Shown here piece after piece: positions 37,741 to 51,588 of a DNA stretch of 64,000 bases (positions within the stretch are counted from its first letter, which is position 1; the number at the start of each line of letters is the position of its first letter). Position numbers and translations under genes: made by a program. The DNA lies in contig OY848924.1 in assembly GCA_963693285.1 (NCBI GenBank), positions 4,977,214-5,041,213 of the forward strand, given 5' to 3'. The notes under the pieces were generated by a model. That model saw nothing but the letters and a program-made list of their open reading frames with translations. It was not told the origin of the DNA and made no database searches. The stretch comes from Xestospongia muta (Eukaryota; Porifera; Demospongiae; Haplosclerida; Petrosiidae).

Positions 37741-38650
37741 ATTTTAGAGTTTTAACCTATTTAGACTACTTTATTAGTATATTTCAGACAGATAAACTTG
37801 CTAAACTCTTTAGATCAGCTAATTTAACCAGTTTTCACAGTTAATTTCTAATCTTTTTTTAACTTTCAAAAAGCTCTAAACACTTTATTTTAGTCTTTTA
37901 ACCTATTTTGACTACTTTATTAGTATATTTAAGACAGATAAACTTACTAAACTCTTTAGATCAGCTTATTTAACCAGTTTTCACAGTTAATTTCTAATCT
38001 TTTTTAACTTTCAAAAACCTCTAAACTCTTTATTTTAGAGTTTTAACCTATTTAGACTACTTTATTAGTATATTTAAGACAGATAAACTTACTAAACTCT
38101 TTAGATCAGCTTATTTAACCAGTTTTCACAGTTAATTTCTAATCTTTTTCAATTTTCAAAAAGCTCTAAACTCTTTATCTTAGAGGTTTAACCTATTTAG
38201 ACTACTTTATTAGTATATTTAAGACAGATAAACTTACTAAACTCTTTAGATCAGCTTATTTAACCAGTTTTAACAGTTAATTTCTAATCCTTTCTAACTT
38301 TCAAAAAGCTCTAAACTCTTTATTTTAGAGTTTTAACCTATTTAGACTACTTTATTAGTATATTTAAGACAGATAAACTTACTAAACTCTTTAGATCAGC
38401 TTATTTAACCAGTTTTCACAGTTAATTTCTAATCTTTTTTAACTTTCAAAAAGCACTAAACTCTTTATTTTAGAGTTTTAACCTATTTAGACTACTTTCT
38501 TAGTATATTTAAGACAGATAAACTTACTAAACTCTTTAGATCAGCTTATTTAACCAGTTTTCACAGTTAATTTCTAATCTTTTTTAACTTTCATAAAGCT
38601 CTAAACACATTATTTTTGTCTTTTAAAATATTTAGACTACTTTATTAGTA

Positions 38651-38663
38651 TATTGAACACTGA
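38651..38663 (+). repeat. TATTGAACACTGA variant monomer (first of eight)
   Basis: The usual TATTTAAGACAGA reads TATTGAACACTGA, together with TTTTAAAATATTTAGAC upstream. Copies are at 38651, 40241, 46733, 52514, 53526, 56553, 57132 and 61463. It resembles the GTTTCTGTC monomer of zones II-III (TTAAACACTG) and may share its origin. The 38651 copy has TTTTTGTC, closer to GTTTCTGTC, while later copies have TTTTAGTC. Confidence 0.85.
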
Positions 38664-41600
38664 TAAACTTACTAAACTCTTTAGATCAGCTTATTTAATC
38701 AGTTTTCACAGTTAATTTCTAATCTTTTTTAACTTTCAAAAGGCTCTAAACACTTTATTTTAGATTTTTAACCTCTTTCGACTACTTTATTAGTATATTT
38801 AAGACAGATAAACTTACTAAACTCTTTAGATCAGCTTATTTAACCGTTTTTCAAAGTTAAATTCTAATCTTTTTTAACTTTCAAAAAGCTCTAACTCTTT
38901 ATTTTAGAGTTTTAACCTATTTCGACTACTTTATTAGTATATTTAAGAAAGCTAAACTTACTAAACTCTTTAGATCAGCTTATTTAACCAGTTTTCACAA
39001 TTAATTTCTAATCTTTTTAACTTTCAAAAAGCTCTAAACTCTTTTTTTAGTCATTTAACCTATTTAGACTACTTTATTAGTATATTTAAGACAGATAAAC
39101 TTACTAAACTCTTTAGATCAGCTTATTTAACCAGTTTTCACAGTTAATTTCTAATCTTTTTTAACTTTGAAAAAGCTCTAAACTCTTTATTTTAGAGTTT
39201 TAACCTATTTAGACTACTTTATTAGTATATTTAAGACAGATAAACTTACTAAACTCTTTAGATCAGCTTATTTAACCAGTTTTGACAGTTAATTTCTAAT
39301 CTTTTTTAACTTTCAAAAAGCTCTAAACACTTTATTTTAGTCTTTTAACATATTTAGATTACTTTATTAGTATATTTAAGACAGATAAACTTACTAAACT
39401 CTTTAGATCAGCTTATTTAACCAGTTTTCACAGTTAATTTCTAATCTTTTTAACTTTCAAAAGCTCTAAACTCTTTATTTTAGAGTTTTAACCTATTTAG
39501 ACTACTTTATTAGTATATTTAAGACAGATAAACTTAGTAAACTCTTTAGATCAGCTTATTTAACCTTTTTTCACAGTTAATTTCCAATCTTTTTTAACTT
39601 TCAAAAAGGTCTAAACTCTTTATTTTAAAGTTTTAACCTATTTAGACTACTTTATTAGTATATTTAAGACAGATAAAGTTACTAAACTCTTTAGATCAGC
39701 TTATTTAACCAGTTTTCACAGTTAATTTCTAATCTTTTTTAACTTTCAAAAAGCTCTAACCACTTTATTTTAGAGTTTTAACCTATTTAGACTACTTTAT
39801 TAGTATATTTAAGACAGATAAACTTAGTAAACTCTTTAGATCAGCTTATTTAACCAGTTTTCACAGTTAATTTCTAATCTTTTTTAACTTTCATAAAGCT
39901 CTAAACTCTCAATTTTAGAGTTTTAACCTATTTAGACTACTTTATTAGTATATTTAAGACAGATAAACTTACTAAACTCTTTAGATCAGCTTATTTAACC
40001 AGTTTTCACAGTTAATTTCTAATCTTTTTTAACTTTCAAAAAGCTCTAAACTCTTTATTTTAGTCTTTTAACATATTTAGACTACTTTATTAGTATATCT
40101 AAAACAGATAAACTTACTAAACTCTTTAGATCAGCTTATTTAACCAGTTTTCACAGTTAATTTCTAATCTTTTTTAACTTTCAAAAAGCTCTAAACACAT
40201 TATTTTAGTCTTTTAAAATATTTAGACTACTTTATTAGTATATTGAACACTGATAAACTTACTAAACTCTTTAGATCAGCTTATTTAATCAGTTTTCACA
40301 GTTAATTTCTAATCTTTTTTAACTTTCAAAAGGCTCTAAACACTTTATTTTAGAGTTTTAACCTCTTTCGACTACTTTATTAGTATATTTAAGACAGATA
40401 AACTTACTAAATCTTTAGATCAGCTTATTTAACCAGTTTTGACAGTTAATTTCTAATCTTTTTTAACTTTCAAAAAGCTCTAAACATTTTATTTCAGTCT
40501 TTTAACATATTTAGACTACTTTATTAGTATATTTAAGAGAGATAAACTTACTAAACTCTTTAGATCAGCTTATTTAATAGGTTTTCACAATTAATTTCTA
40601 ATCTTTTTAACTTTCAAAAAGCTCTAAACTCTTTTTTTAGTCTTTTAACCTATTTAGACTACTTTATTAGTATATTTAAGACAGATAAACTTACTAAATT
40701 CTTTAGATCAGCTTATTTAACCAGTTTTCACAGTTAATTTCTAATCTTTTTTAACTTTGAAAAAGCTCTAAACTCTTTATTTTAGAGTTTTAACCTATTT
40801 AGACTACTTTATTAGTATATTTAAGACAGATAAACTTACTAAACTCTTTAGATCAGCTTATTTAACCAGTTTTGACAGTTAATTTCTAATCTTTTTAACT
40901 TTCAAAAAGCTCTAACCACTTTAATTTAGAGTTTTAACCTATTTAGACTACTTAATTAGTATATTTAAGACAGATAAACTTACTAAACTCTTTAGATCAG
41001 CTTATTTAACCAGTTTTCACAGTTAATTTCTAATCTTTTTTAACTTTGAAAAAGCTCTAAACTCTTTATTTTAGAGTTTTAACCTATTTAGACTACTTTA
41101 TTAGTGTATTTAAGACAGATAAACTTACTAAACTCTTTAGATCAGCTTATTTAACCAGTTTTCACAGTTAATTTCTAATCTTTTTTAACTTTCAAAAAGC
41201 TCTAAACACTTTATTTTAGTCTTTTAACATATTTAGATTACTTTATTAGTATATTTAGGACAGATAAACTTACTAAACTCTTTAGATCAGCTTATTTAAC
41301 CAGTTTTCACAGTTAATTTCTAATCTTTTTTAACTTTCAAAAAGCTCTAAACTCTTTATTTTAGAGTTTTAACCTATTTAGACTACTTTATTAGTATATT
41401 TAAGACAGATAAACTTAGTAAACTCTTTAGATCGGCTTATTTAACCTTTTTTCACAGTTAATTTCTAATCTTTTTTAACTTTCAAAAAGGTCTAAACTCT
41501 TTATTTTAAAGTTTTAACATATTTAGACTACTTTATTAGTATATTTAAGACAGATAAACTTACTAAACTCTTTAGATCAGCTTATTTAACCAGTTTTCAC

Positions 41601-41779
41601 AGTTAATTTCTAATATTTTTTAACTTTCAAAAAGCTCTAACCACTTTATTTTAGAGTTTTAACCTATTTAGACTACTTTATTAGTATATTTAAGACAGAT
41701 AAACTTAGTAAACTCTTTAGATCAGCTTATTTAACCAGTTTTCACAGTTAATTTCTAATCTTTTTTAACTTTCAAAAAG

Positions 41780-43940
41780 CTCTAAACTCTCAATTTTAGA
41801 GTTTTAACCTATTTAGACTACTTTATTAGTACATTTAATAGAGATAAACTTACTAAACTCTTTAGATCAGCTTATTTAACCAGTTTTCACAGTTAATTTC
41901 TAATCTTTTTTAACTTTCAAAAAGCTCTAAACACTTTATTTTAGAGTTTTAACCTATTTAGACTACTTTATTAGTATATCTAAAACAGATAAACTTACTA
42001 AACTCTTTAGATCAGCTTATTTAACCAGTTTTCACAGTCTTTTTAACTTTCAAAAAGCTCTAAACTCTTTATTTTAGTCTTTTAACATATTTAGATTACT
42101 TTATTAGTATATTTAACACAGATAAACTTACTAAACTCTTTAGATCAGCTTATTTAACCAGTTTTCACAGTTAATTTCTAATCTTTTTTAACTTTCAAAA
42201 AGCTCTAAACTCTTTATTTTAGTCTTTAAACATATTAGATTACTTTATTAGTATATTTAAGACAGATAAACTTACTAAACTCTTTAGATCAGCTTATTTA
42301 ACCAGTTTTCACAGTTAATTTCTAATCTTTTTTAACTTTCAAAAACCTCTAAACTCTTTATTTTAGAGTTTAAACCTATTTAGACTACTTTATTAGTATA
42401 TTTAAGACAGATAAACTTACTAAACTCTTTAGATCAATTTATTTAACCAGTTTTCACAATTAATTTCTAATCTTTTTTAACTTTCAAAAAGCTCTAAACA
42501 CTTTATTTTAGAGTTTTAACCTATTTAGACTACTTTATTAGTATATTTAAGACAGATAAACTTACTAAACTCTTTAGATCAGCTTATTTAACCAGTTTTC
42601 ACAGTTAATTTCTAATCTTTTTTAACTTTCAAAAAGCTCTAAACTCTCAATTTTAGAGTTTTAACCTATTTAGACTACTTTATTAGTATATTTAATAGAG
42701 ATAAACTTACTAAACTCTTTAGATCAGCTTATTTAAACAGTTTTCACAGTTAATTTCTAATCTTTTTTAACTTTCAAAAAGCTCTAAACACTTTATTTTA
42801 GAGTTTTAACCTATTTAGACTACTTTATTAGTATATATAAAACAGATAAACTTACTAAACTCTTTAGATCAGCTTATTTAACCAGTTTTCACAGTTAATT
42901 TCTAATCTTTTTAACTTTCAAAAAGCTCTAAACTCTTTATTTTAGTCTTTTAACATATTTAGATTACTTTATTAGTATATTTAACACAGATAAACTTACT
43001 AAACTCTTTAGATCAGCTTATTTAACCAGTTTTCACAGTTAATTTCTAATCTTTTTTAACTTTCAAAAAGCTCTAAACACTTTATTTTAGTCTTTAAACA
43101 TATTTAGATTACTTTATTAGTATATTTAACACAGATAAACTTACTAAACTCTTTAGATCAGCTTATTTAACCAGTTTTCACAGTTAATTTCTAATCTTTT
43201 TTAACTTTCAAAAAGCTCTAAACTCTTTATTTTAGAGTTTTAACCTATTTAGACTACTTTATTAGTATATTTAAGACAGATAAACTTACTAAACTCTTTA
43301 GATCAATTTATTTAACCAGTTTTCACAATTAATTTCTAATCTTTTTTAACTTTCAAAAAGCTCTAAACACTTTATTTTAGAGTTTTAACCTATTTAGACT
43401 ACTTTATTAGTATATTTAAGACAGATAAACTTACTAAACTCTTTAGATCAGCTTATTTAACCAGTTTTCATAGTTAATTTCTAATCTTTTTTAACTTTCA
43501 AAAAGCACTAAACTCTTTCTTTTAGAGTTTTAACCTATTTAGACTACTTTATTAGTATATTTAAGACAGATAAACTTACTAAACTCTATAGATCAATTTA
43601 TTTAACCAGTTTTCACAATTAATTTCTAATCTTTTTTAACTTTCAAAAAGCTCTAAACTCTTTATTTTAGAGTTTTAACCTATTTATACTACTTTATTAG
43701 TATATTTAAGACAGATAAACTTACTAAACTCTTTAGATCAGCTAATTTAACCAGTTTAGACAGTTAATTTCTAATCTTTTTTAACTTTCAAAAAGCTCTA
43801 AACACTTTATTTTAGTCTTTTAACCTATTTTGACTACTTTATTAGTATATTTAAGACAGATAAACTTACTACACTCTTTAGATCAGCTTATTTAACCAGT
43901 TTTCACAGTTAATTTCTAATCTTTTTTAACTTTCAAAAAG
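41780..43940 (+). repeat. 15-monomer higher-order unit, copy 1 (2161 bp)
   Basis: Runs from the ACTCTCAATTTTAG monomer through CACAGTCT (42033), the TTAAACATATTAGAT monomer, a second CTCAATTTTAG monomer near 42648, TATATAAAACAG near 42833 and TTTCATAGTTAAT near 43467 to TTTTGACTAC near 43831. Offset to the next copy is 2160-2161 throughout. Confidence 0.86.
42033..42047 (+). repeat. Deletion variant CACAGTCTTTTTAAC (first of five)
   Basis: About 12 bases between CACAGT and CTTTTTAAC are missing compared with the reference monomer (103-129). Copies are at 42033, 44194, 51423 (further shortened to TTTGACAGTC), 55318 and 58924. The deletion removes the GTTAA arm of the 91-111 dyad, yet it has spread to five places with its block, so that arm is not needed for spread. 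Confidence 0.87.
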
Positions 43941-46100
43941 CTCTAAACTCTCAATTTTAGAGATTTAACCTATTTAGACTACTTTATTAGTACATTTAAT
44001 AGAGATAAACTTACTAAACTCTTTAGATCAGCTTATTTAACCAGTTTTCACAGTTAATTTCTAATCTTTTTTAACTTTCAAAAAGCTCTAAACACTTTAT
44101 TTTAGAGTTTTAACCTATTTAGACTACTTTATTAGTATATCTAAAACAGATAAACTTACTAAACTCTTTAGATCAGCTTATTTAACCAGTTTTCACAGTC
44201 TTTTTAACTTTCAAAAAGCTCTAAACTCTTTATTTTAGTCTTTTAACGTATTTAGATTACTTTATTAGTATATTTAACACAGATAAACTTACTAAACTCT
44301 TTAGATCAGCTTATTTAACCAGTTTTCACAGTTAATTTCTAATCTTTTTTAACTTTCAAAAAGCTCTAAACTCTTTATTTTAGTCTTTAAACATATTAGA
44401 TTACTTTATTAGTATATTTAAGACAGATAAACTTACTAAACTCTTTAGATCAGCTTATTTAACCAGTTTTCACAGTTAATTTCTAATTTTTTTAACTTTC
44501 AAAAACCTCTAAACTCTTTATTTTAGAGTTTTAACCTATTTAGACTACTTTATTAGTATATTTAAGACAGATAAACTTACTAAACTCTTTAGATCAATTT
44601 ATTTAACCAGTTTTCACAATTAATTTCTAATCTTTTTTAACTTTCAAAAAGCTCTAAACACTTTATTTTAGAGTTTTAACCTATTTAGACTACTTTATTA
44701 GTATATTTAAGACAGATGAACTTACTAAACTCTTTAGATCAGCTTATTTAACCAGTTTTCACAGTTAATTTCTAATCTTTTTTAACTTTCAAAAAGCTCT
44801 AAACTCTCAATTTTAGAGTTTTAACCTATTTAGACTACTTTATTAGTATATTTAATAGAGATAAACTTACTAAACTCTTTAGATCAGCTTATTTAAACAG
44901 TTTTCACAGTTAATTTCTAATCTTTTTTAACTTTCAAAAAGCTCTAAACACTTTATTTTAGAGTTTTAACCTATTTAGACTACTTTATTAGTATATATAA
45001 AACAGATAAACTTACTAAACTCTTTAGATCAGCTTATTTAACCAGTTTTCACAGTTAATTTCTAATCTTTTTAACTTTCAAAAAAGCTCTAAACTCTTTA
45101 TTTTAGTCTTTTAACATATTTAGATTACTTTATTAGTATATTTAAGACAGATAAACTTACTAAACTCTTTAGATCAGCTTATTTAACCAGTTTTCACAGT
45201 TAATTTCTAATCTTTTTTATCTTTCAAAAAGCTCTAAACACTTTATTTTAGTCTTTAAACATATTTAGATTACTTTATTAGTATATTTAACACAGATAAA
45301 CTTACTAAACTCTTTAGATCAGCTTATTTAACCAGTTTTCACAGTTAATTTCTAATCTTTTTTAACTTTCAAAAAGCTCTAAACTCTTTATTTTAGAGTT
45401 TTAACCTATTTAGACTACTTTATTAGTATATTTAAGACAGATAAACTTACTAAACTCTTTTGATCAATTTATTTAACCAGTTTTCACAATTAATTTCTAA
45501 TCTTTTTTAACTTTCAAAAAGCTCTAAACACTTTATTTTAGAGTTTTAACCTATTTAGACTACTTTATTAGTATATTTAAGACAGATAAACTTACTAAAC
45601 TCTTTAGATCAGCTTATTTAACCAGTTTTCATAGTTAATTTCTAATCTTTTTTAACTTTCAAAAAGCACTAAACTCTTTCTTTTAGAGTTTTAACCTATT
45701 TAGACTACTTATTAGTATATTTAAGACAGATAAACTTACTAAACTCTATAGATCAATTTATTTAACCAGTTTTCACAATTAATTTCTAATCTTTTTTAAC
45801 TTTCAAAAAGCTCTAAACTCTTTATTTTAGAGTTTTAACCTATTTATACTACTTTATTAGTATATTTAAGAGAGATAAACTTACTAAACTCTTTAGATCA
45901 GCTAATTTAACCAGTTTACACAGTTAATTTCGAATCTTTTTTAACTTTCAAAAAGCTCTAAACACTTTATTTTAGTCTTTTAACCTATTTTGTCTACTTT
46001 ATTAGTATATTTAAGACAGATAAACTTACTAAACTCTTTAGATCAGCTTATTTAACCAGTTTTCACAGTTAATTTCTAATCTTTTTTAACTTTCAAAAAG
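43941..46100 (+). repeat. 15-monomer higher-order unit, copy 2
   Basis: Directly adjacent to copy 1. Markers are CAATTTTAGA-type at 43952, CACAGTC at 44194, TATATAAAACAG near 44994 and TTTCATAG near 45628. Differences include AGAGATTTAACC near 43960, a lost base at ACTACTTATTAG near 45706 and AATTTCGAATC near 45926. The last two are shared with the third copy at 58.8-60.8 kb, which therefore derives from copy 2. Confidence 0.86.
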
Positions 46101-49020
46101 CACTAAACACTTTATTTTAGAGTTTTAACCTATTTAGACTACTTTATTAGTTTATTTAAGACAGATAAACTTACTAAACTCTTTAGATCAGCTTATTTAA
46201 CCAGTTTTCACAGTTAATTTCTAATCTTTTTCAATTTTCAAAAAGCTCTAAACTCTTTATCTTAGAGGTTTAACCTACTTAGACTACTTTATTAGTATAT
46301 TTAAGACAGATAAACTTACTAAACTCTTTAGATCAGCTTATTTAACCAGTTTTAACAGTTAATTTCTAATCCTTTCTAACTTTCAAAAAGCTCTAAACTC
46401 TTTATTTTAGAGTTTTAACCTATTTAGACTACTTTATTAGTATATTTAAGACAGATAAACTTACTAAACTCTTTAGATCAGCTTATTTAACCAGTTTTCA
46501 CAGTTAATTTCTAATCTTTTTTAACTTTCAAAAAGCTCTAAACTCTTTATTTTAGAGTTTTAACCTATTTAGACTACTTTATTAGTATATTTAAGACAGA
46601 TAAACTTACTAAACTCTTTAGATCAGCTTATTTAACCAGTTTTCACAGTTAATTTCTAATCTTTTTTAACTTTCAAAAAGCTCTAAACACATTATTTTAG
46701 TCTTTTAAAATATTTAGACTACTTTATTAGTATATTGAACACTGATAAACTTACTAAACGCTTTAGATCAGCTTATTTATTCAGTTTTGACTGTTAATTT
46801 CTGATCTTTTTTAACTTTCAAAAGGCTCTAAACACTTTATTTTAGAGTTTTAACCTCTTTAGACTACTTTACTAGTATATTTAAGACAGATAAACTTACT
46901 AAACTCTTTAGATCAGCTTATTTAACCGTTTTTCACAGTTAAATTCTAATCTTTTTTAACTTTGAAAAAGCTCTAAACTCTTTATTTTAGAGTTTTAACC
47001 TATTTAGACTACTTTATTAGTATATTTAAGAGAGATAAACTTACTAAACTCTTTAGATCAGCTTATTTAACCAGTTTTTACAGTTAATTTCTAATCTTTT
47101 TTAACTTTCAAAAAGCTCTAAACATTTTATTTCAACTTTTAACATATTTAGACTACTTTATTAGTATATTTAAGAGAGATGAACTTACAAAACTCTTTAG
47201 ATCAGCTTATTTAACCAGCTTTCAGAATTAATTTCTAATCTTTTTAACTTTCAAAAAGCTCTAAACTCTTTTTTTTAGTCTTTTAACCTATTTAGACTAC
47301 TTTATTAGTATATTTAAGATAGATAAACTTACTAAATTCTTTAGATTTGCTTATTTAACCAGTTTTCACAGTTAATTTCTAATCTTTTTTAACTTTGAAA
47401 AAGCTCTAAACTCTTTATTTTAGAGTTTTAACCTATTTAGACTACTTTATTAGTATATTTAAGACAGATAAACTTACTAAACTCTTTAGATCAGCTTATT
47501 TAACCAGTTTTCACAGTTAATTTCTAATCTTTTTAACTTTCAAAAAGCTCTAACCACTTTAATTTAGAGTTTTAACCTATTTAGACTACTTTATTAGTAT
47601 ATTTAAGACAGATAAACTTACTAAACTCTTTAGATCAGCTTATTTAACCAGTTTTCACAGTTAATTTCTAATCTTTTTTAACTTTCAAAAAGCTCTAAAC
47701 TCTTTATTTTAGAGTTTTAACCTATTTAGACTACTTTATTAGTATATTTAAGACAGATAAACTTACTAAACTCTTTAGATCAGCTTATTTAACCGTTTTT
47801 CACAGTTAAATTCTAATCTTTTTTAACTTTCAAAAAGCTCTAAACTCTTTATTTTAGAGTTTTAACCTATTTAGACTACTTTATTAGTATATTTAAGAAA
47901 GATAAACTTACTAAACTCTTTAGATCAGCTTATTTAACCAGTTTTTACAGTTAATTTCTAATCTTTTTTAACTTTCAAAAGGCTCTAAACACTTTATTTT
48001 AGAGTTTTAGAGTTTTAACCTCTTTAGACTACTTTATTAGTATATTTAAGACAGATAAATTTACTAAACTCTTTAGATCAGCTTATTTAACCGTTTTTCA
48101 CAGTTAAATTCTAATCTTTTTAACTTTCAAAAAGCTCTAAACTCTTTATTTTAGAGTTTTAACCTATTTAGACTACTTTATTAGTATATTTAAGAGAGAT
48201 AAACTTACTAAACTCTTTAGATCAGCTTATTGAACCAGTTTTTGCAGTTAATTTCTAATCTTTTTAACTTTCAAAAAGCTCGAAACTCTTTTTTTTAGTC
48301 TTTTAACCTATTTAGACTACTTTATTAGTATATTTAAGATAGATAAACTTACTAAATTCTTTAGATTAGCTTATTTAACCAGTTTTCACAGTTAATTTCT
48401 AATCTTTTTTAACTTTGAAAAAGCTCTAAACGCTTTATTTTAGAGTTTTAACCTATTTAGACTACTTTATTAGTATATTTAAGACAGATAAACTTACTAA
48501 ACTCTTTAGATCAGCTTATTTAACCAGTTTTCACAGTTAATTTCTAATCTTTTTAACTTTCAAAAAGCTCTAAACTCTTTATTTTAGAGTTTTAACCTAT
48601 TTAGACTACTTTATTAGTATATTTAAGACAGATAAACTTATTAAACTCTTTAGATCAGCTTATTTAACCGTTTTTCACAGTTAAATTCTAATCTTTTTTA
48701 ACTTTCAAAAAGCTCTAAACTCTTTATTTTAGAGTTTTAACCTATTTAGACTACTTTATTAGTATATTTAAGAAAGATAAACTTACTAAACTCTTTAGAT
48801 CAGCTTATTTAACCAGTTTTCACAGTTAATTTCTAATCTTTTTTAACTTTCAAAAAGCTCTAAACATTTTATTTCAACTTTTAACATATTTAGACTACTT
48901 TATTAGTATATTTAAGAGAGATGAACTTACTAAACTCTTTAGATCAGCTTATTTAACCCGTTTTCACAATTAATTTCTAATCTTTTTAACTTTCAAAAAG
49001 AACTAAACTCTTTTTTTTAG
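44100..49020 (+). repeat. Long duplicated block, upstream copy (offset 14730)
   Basis: Constant offset of 14730 at CACAGTC (44194/58924), ACTGATAAAC (46741/61471), the 8-bp duplication (48001/62731), TTTGCAGTTA (48241/62971), TTAACCG (48666/63396) and AACTAAAC (49001/63731). That is about 4.9 kb or 34 monomers in unbroken register, with few differences seen. It contains the second 15-monomer unit. Confidence 0.9.
48001..48016 (+). repeat. 8-bp AGAGTTTT tandem duplication (also 62731-62746)
   Basis: AGAGTTTT occurs twice in a row before AACCTCTTTAGAC, lengthening the monomer by 8 bp. It is found only here and at the corresponding place 14730 bp downstream, so it arose before that duplication. 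It also duplicates the right arm of the junction dyad. Confidence 0.9.
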
Positions 49021-49492
49021 TCTTTTAACCTATTTAGACTACTTTATTAGTATATTTAAGAGAGATAAACTTACTAAATTCTTTAGATTATCTTATTTAA
49101 CCAGTTTTCACAGTTAATTTCTATTCTTTTTTAACTTTGAAAAAGCTTTAAACTCTTTATTTTAGAGTTTTAACCTATTTAGACTACTTTATTAGTATAT
49201 TTAAGACAGATAAACTTACTAAACTCTTTAGATCAGCTTATTTAACCAGTTTTCACAGTTAATTTCTAATCTTTTTAACTTTCAAAAAGCTCTAACCACT
49301 TTAATTTAGAGTTTTAACCTATTTAGACTACTTAATTAGTATATTTAAGACAGATAAACTTACTAAACTCTTTAGATCAGCTTATTTAACAAGTTTTCAC
49401 AGTTAATTTCTAATCTTTTTTAACTTTCAAAAAGCTCTAAACTCTTTATTTTAGAGTTTTAACCTATTTAGACTACTTTATTAGTATATTTA
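48771..49492 (+). repeat. 5-monomer tandem unit in zone V, copy 1 (722 bp)
   Basis: AAGAAAG at 48770, TTTATTTCAACTTTTAAC near 48869, AACTAAAC at 49001 and TTTAGATTATC near 49082 all recur 722 bp on. Private changes are CTTTAAACTC near 49145 and TTCTTTAGATTATC. Confidence 0.85.
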
Positions 49493-50214
49493 AGAAAGAT
49501 AAACTTACTAAACTCTTTAGATCAGCTTATTTAACCAGTTTTCACAGTTAATTTCTAATCTTTTTTAACTTTCAAAAAGCTCTAAACATTTTATTTCAAC
49601 TTTTAACATATTTAGACTACTTTATTAGTATATTTAAGAGAGATGAACTTACTAAACTCTTTAGATCAGCTTATTTAACCCGTTTTCACAATTAATTTCT
49701 AATCTTTTTAACTTTCAAAAAGAACTAAACTCTTTTTTTTAGTCTTTTAACCTATTTAGACTACTTTATTAGTATATTTAAGAGAGATAAACTTACTAAA
49801 TTTTTTAGATTATCTTATTTAACCAGTTTTCACAGTTAATTTCTATTCTTTTTTAACTTTGAAAAAGCTCTAAACTCTTTATTTTAGAGTTTTAACCTAT
49901 TTAGACTACTTTATTAGTATATTTAAGACAGATAAACTTACTAAACTCTTTAGATCAGCTTATTAAACCAGTTTTAACAGTTAATTTCTAATCTTTTTAA
50001 CTTTCAAAAAGCTCTAACCACTTTAATTTAGAGTTTTAACCTATTTACACTACTTAATTAGTATATTTAAGACAGATAAACTTACTAAACTCTTTAGATC
50101 AGCTTATTTAACCAGTTTTCACAGTTAATTTCTAATCTTTTTTAACTTTCAAAAAGCTCTAAACTCTTTATTTTAGAGTTTTAACCTATTTAGACTACTT
50201 TATTAGTATATTTA
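49493..50214 (+). repeat. 5-monomer tandem unit in zone V, copy 2 (722 bp)
   Basis: Abuts copy 1. It has TTTTTTAGATTATC and TTATTAAACCAG, both shared with the downstream block at 63.8-64.0 kb, plus private TTTTAACAG near 49972 and ACCTATTTACAC near 50040. After 50214 the AAGAAAG mark is replaced by AAGACAG. Confidence 0.85.
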
Positions 50215-50605
50215 AGACAGATAAACTTACTAAACTCTTTAGATCAGCTTATTTAACCAGTTTTCACAGTTAATTTCTAATCTTTTTCAACTTTCAAAAA
50301 GCTCTAAACTCTTTATTTTAGAGTTTTAACCTATTTAGACTACTTTATTAGTATATTTAAGACAGATAAACTTACTAAACTCTTTAGATCAGCTTAGTTA
50401 ACCAGTTTTCACAGTTAATTTCTAATATTTTTTAACTTTCAAAAAGCTCTAAACACTTTATTTTAGTGTTTTAACCTATTTAGACTACTTTATTAGTATA
50501 TTTAAGACAGATAAACTTACTAAACTCTTTAGATCAGCTTAGTTAACCAGTTTTCACAGTTAATTTCTAATCTTTTTTAACTTTCAAAAAGCTCTAAACT
50601 CTTTA

Positions 50606-51430
50606 TTTTAGTCTTTTAACATATTTAGATTACTTTATTAGTATATTTAAGACAGATAAACTTACTAAACTCTTTAGATCAGCTTATTTAACCAGTTTTC
50701 ACAGTTAATTTCTAATCTTTTTTAACTTTCAAAAGCTCTAAACTCTTTATTTTAGAGTTTTAACCTATTTAGACTACTTTATTAGTATATTTAAGACAGA
50801 TAAACTTAGTAAACTCTTTAGATCGGCTTATTTAACCTTTTTTCACAGTTAATTTCTAATCTTTTTTAACTTTCAAAAAGGTCTAAACTCTTTATTTTAA
50901 AGTTTTAACATATTTAGACTACTTTATTAGTATATTTAAGACAGATAAACTTACTAAACTCTTTAGATCAGCTTATTTAACCAGTTTTCACAGTTAATTT
51001 CTAATATTTTTTAACTTTCAAAAAGCTCTAACCACTTTATTTTAGAGTTTTAACCTATTTAGACTACTTTATTAGTATATTTAAGACAGATAAACTTAGT
51101 AAACTCTTTAGATCAGCTTATTTAACCAGTTTTCACAGTTAATTTCTAATCTTTTTTAACTTTCAAAAAGCTCTAAACTCTCAATTTTAGAGTTTTAACC
51201 TATTTAGACTACTTTATTAGTACATTTAATAGAGATAAACTTACTAAACTCTTTAGATCAGCTTATTTAACCAGTTTTCACAGTTAATTTCTAATCTTTT
51301 TTAACTTTCAAAAAGCTCTAAACACTTTATTTTAGAGTTTTAACCTATTTAGACTACTTTATTAGTATATCTAAAACAGATAAACTTACTAAACTCTTTA
51401 GATCAGCTTATTTAACCAGTTTGACAGTCT
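50606..51430 (+). repeat. Block repeated from 41215-42040 (offset about 9391)
   Basis: GATCGGCTTATTTAACC (ATCGGCTT at 41431 and 50822), AATATTTTTTAAC, TAACCACTTTATTTTAG, TACATTTAATAG (41830 and 51221) and the CACAGTCT deletion follow in the same order. It joins on its right to a block from 39.5-40.2 kb type, so the order of source segments is changed relative to 38-42 kb. Confidence 0.75.
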
Positions 51431-51588
51431 TTTTAACTTTCAAAAAGCTCTAAACTCTTTATTTTAGTCTTTTAACATATTTAGATTACTTTATTAGTAT
51501 ATTTAACACAGATAAACTTACTAAACTCTTTAGATCAGCTTATTTAACCAGTTTTCACAGTTAATTTCTAATCTTTTTTAACTTTCAA

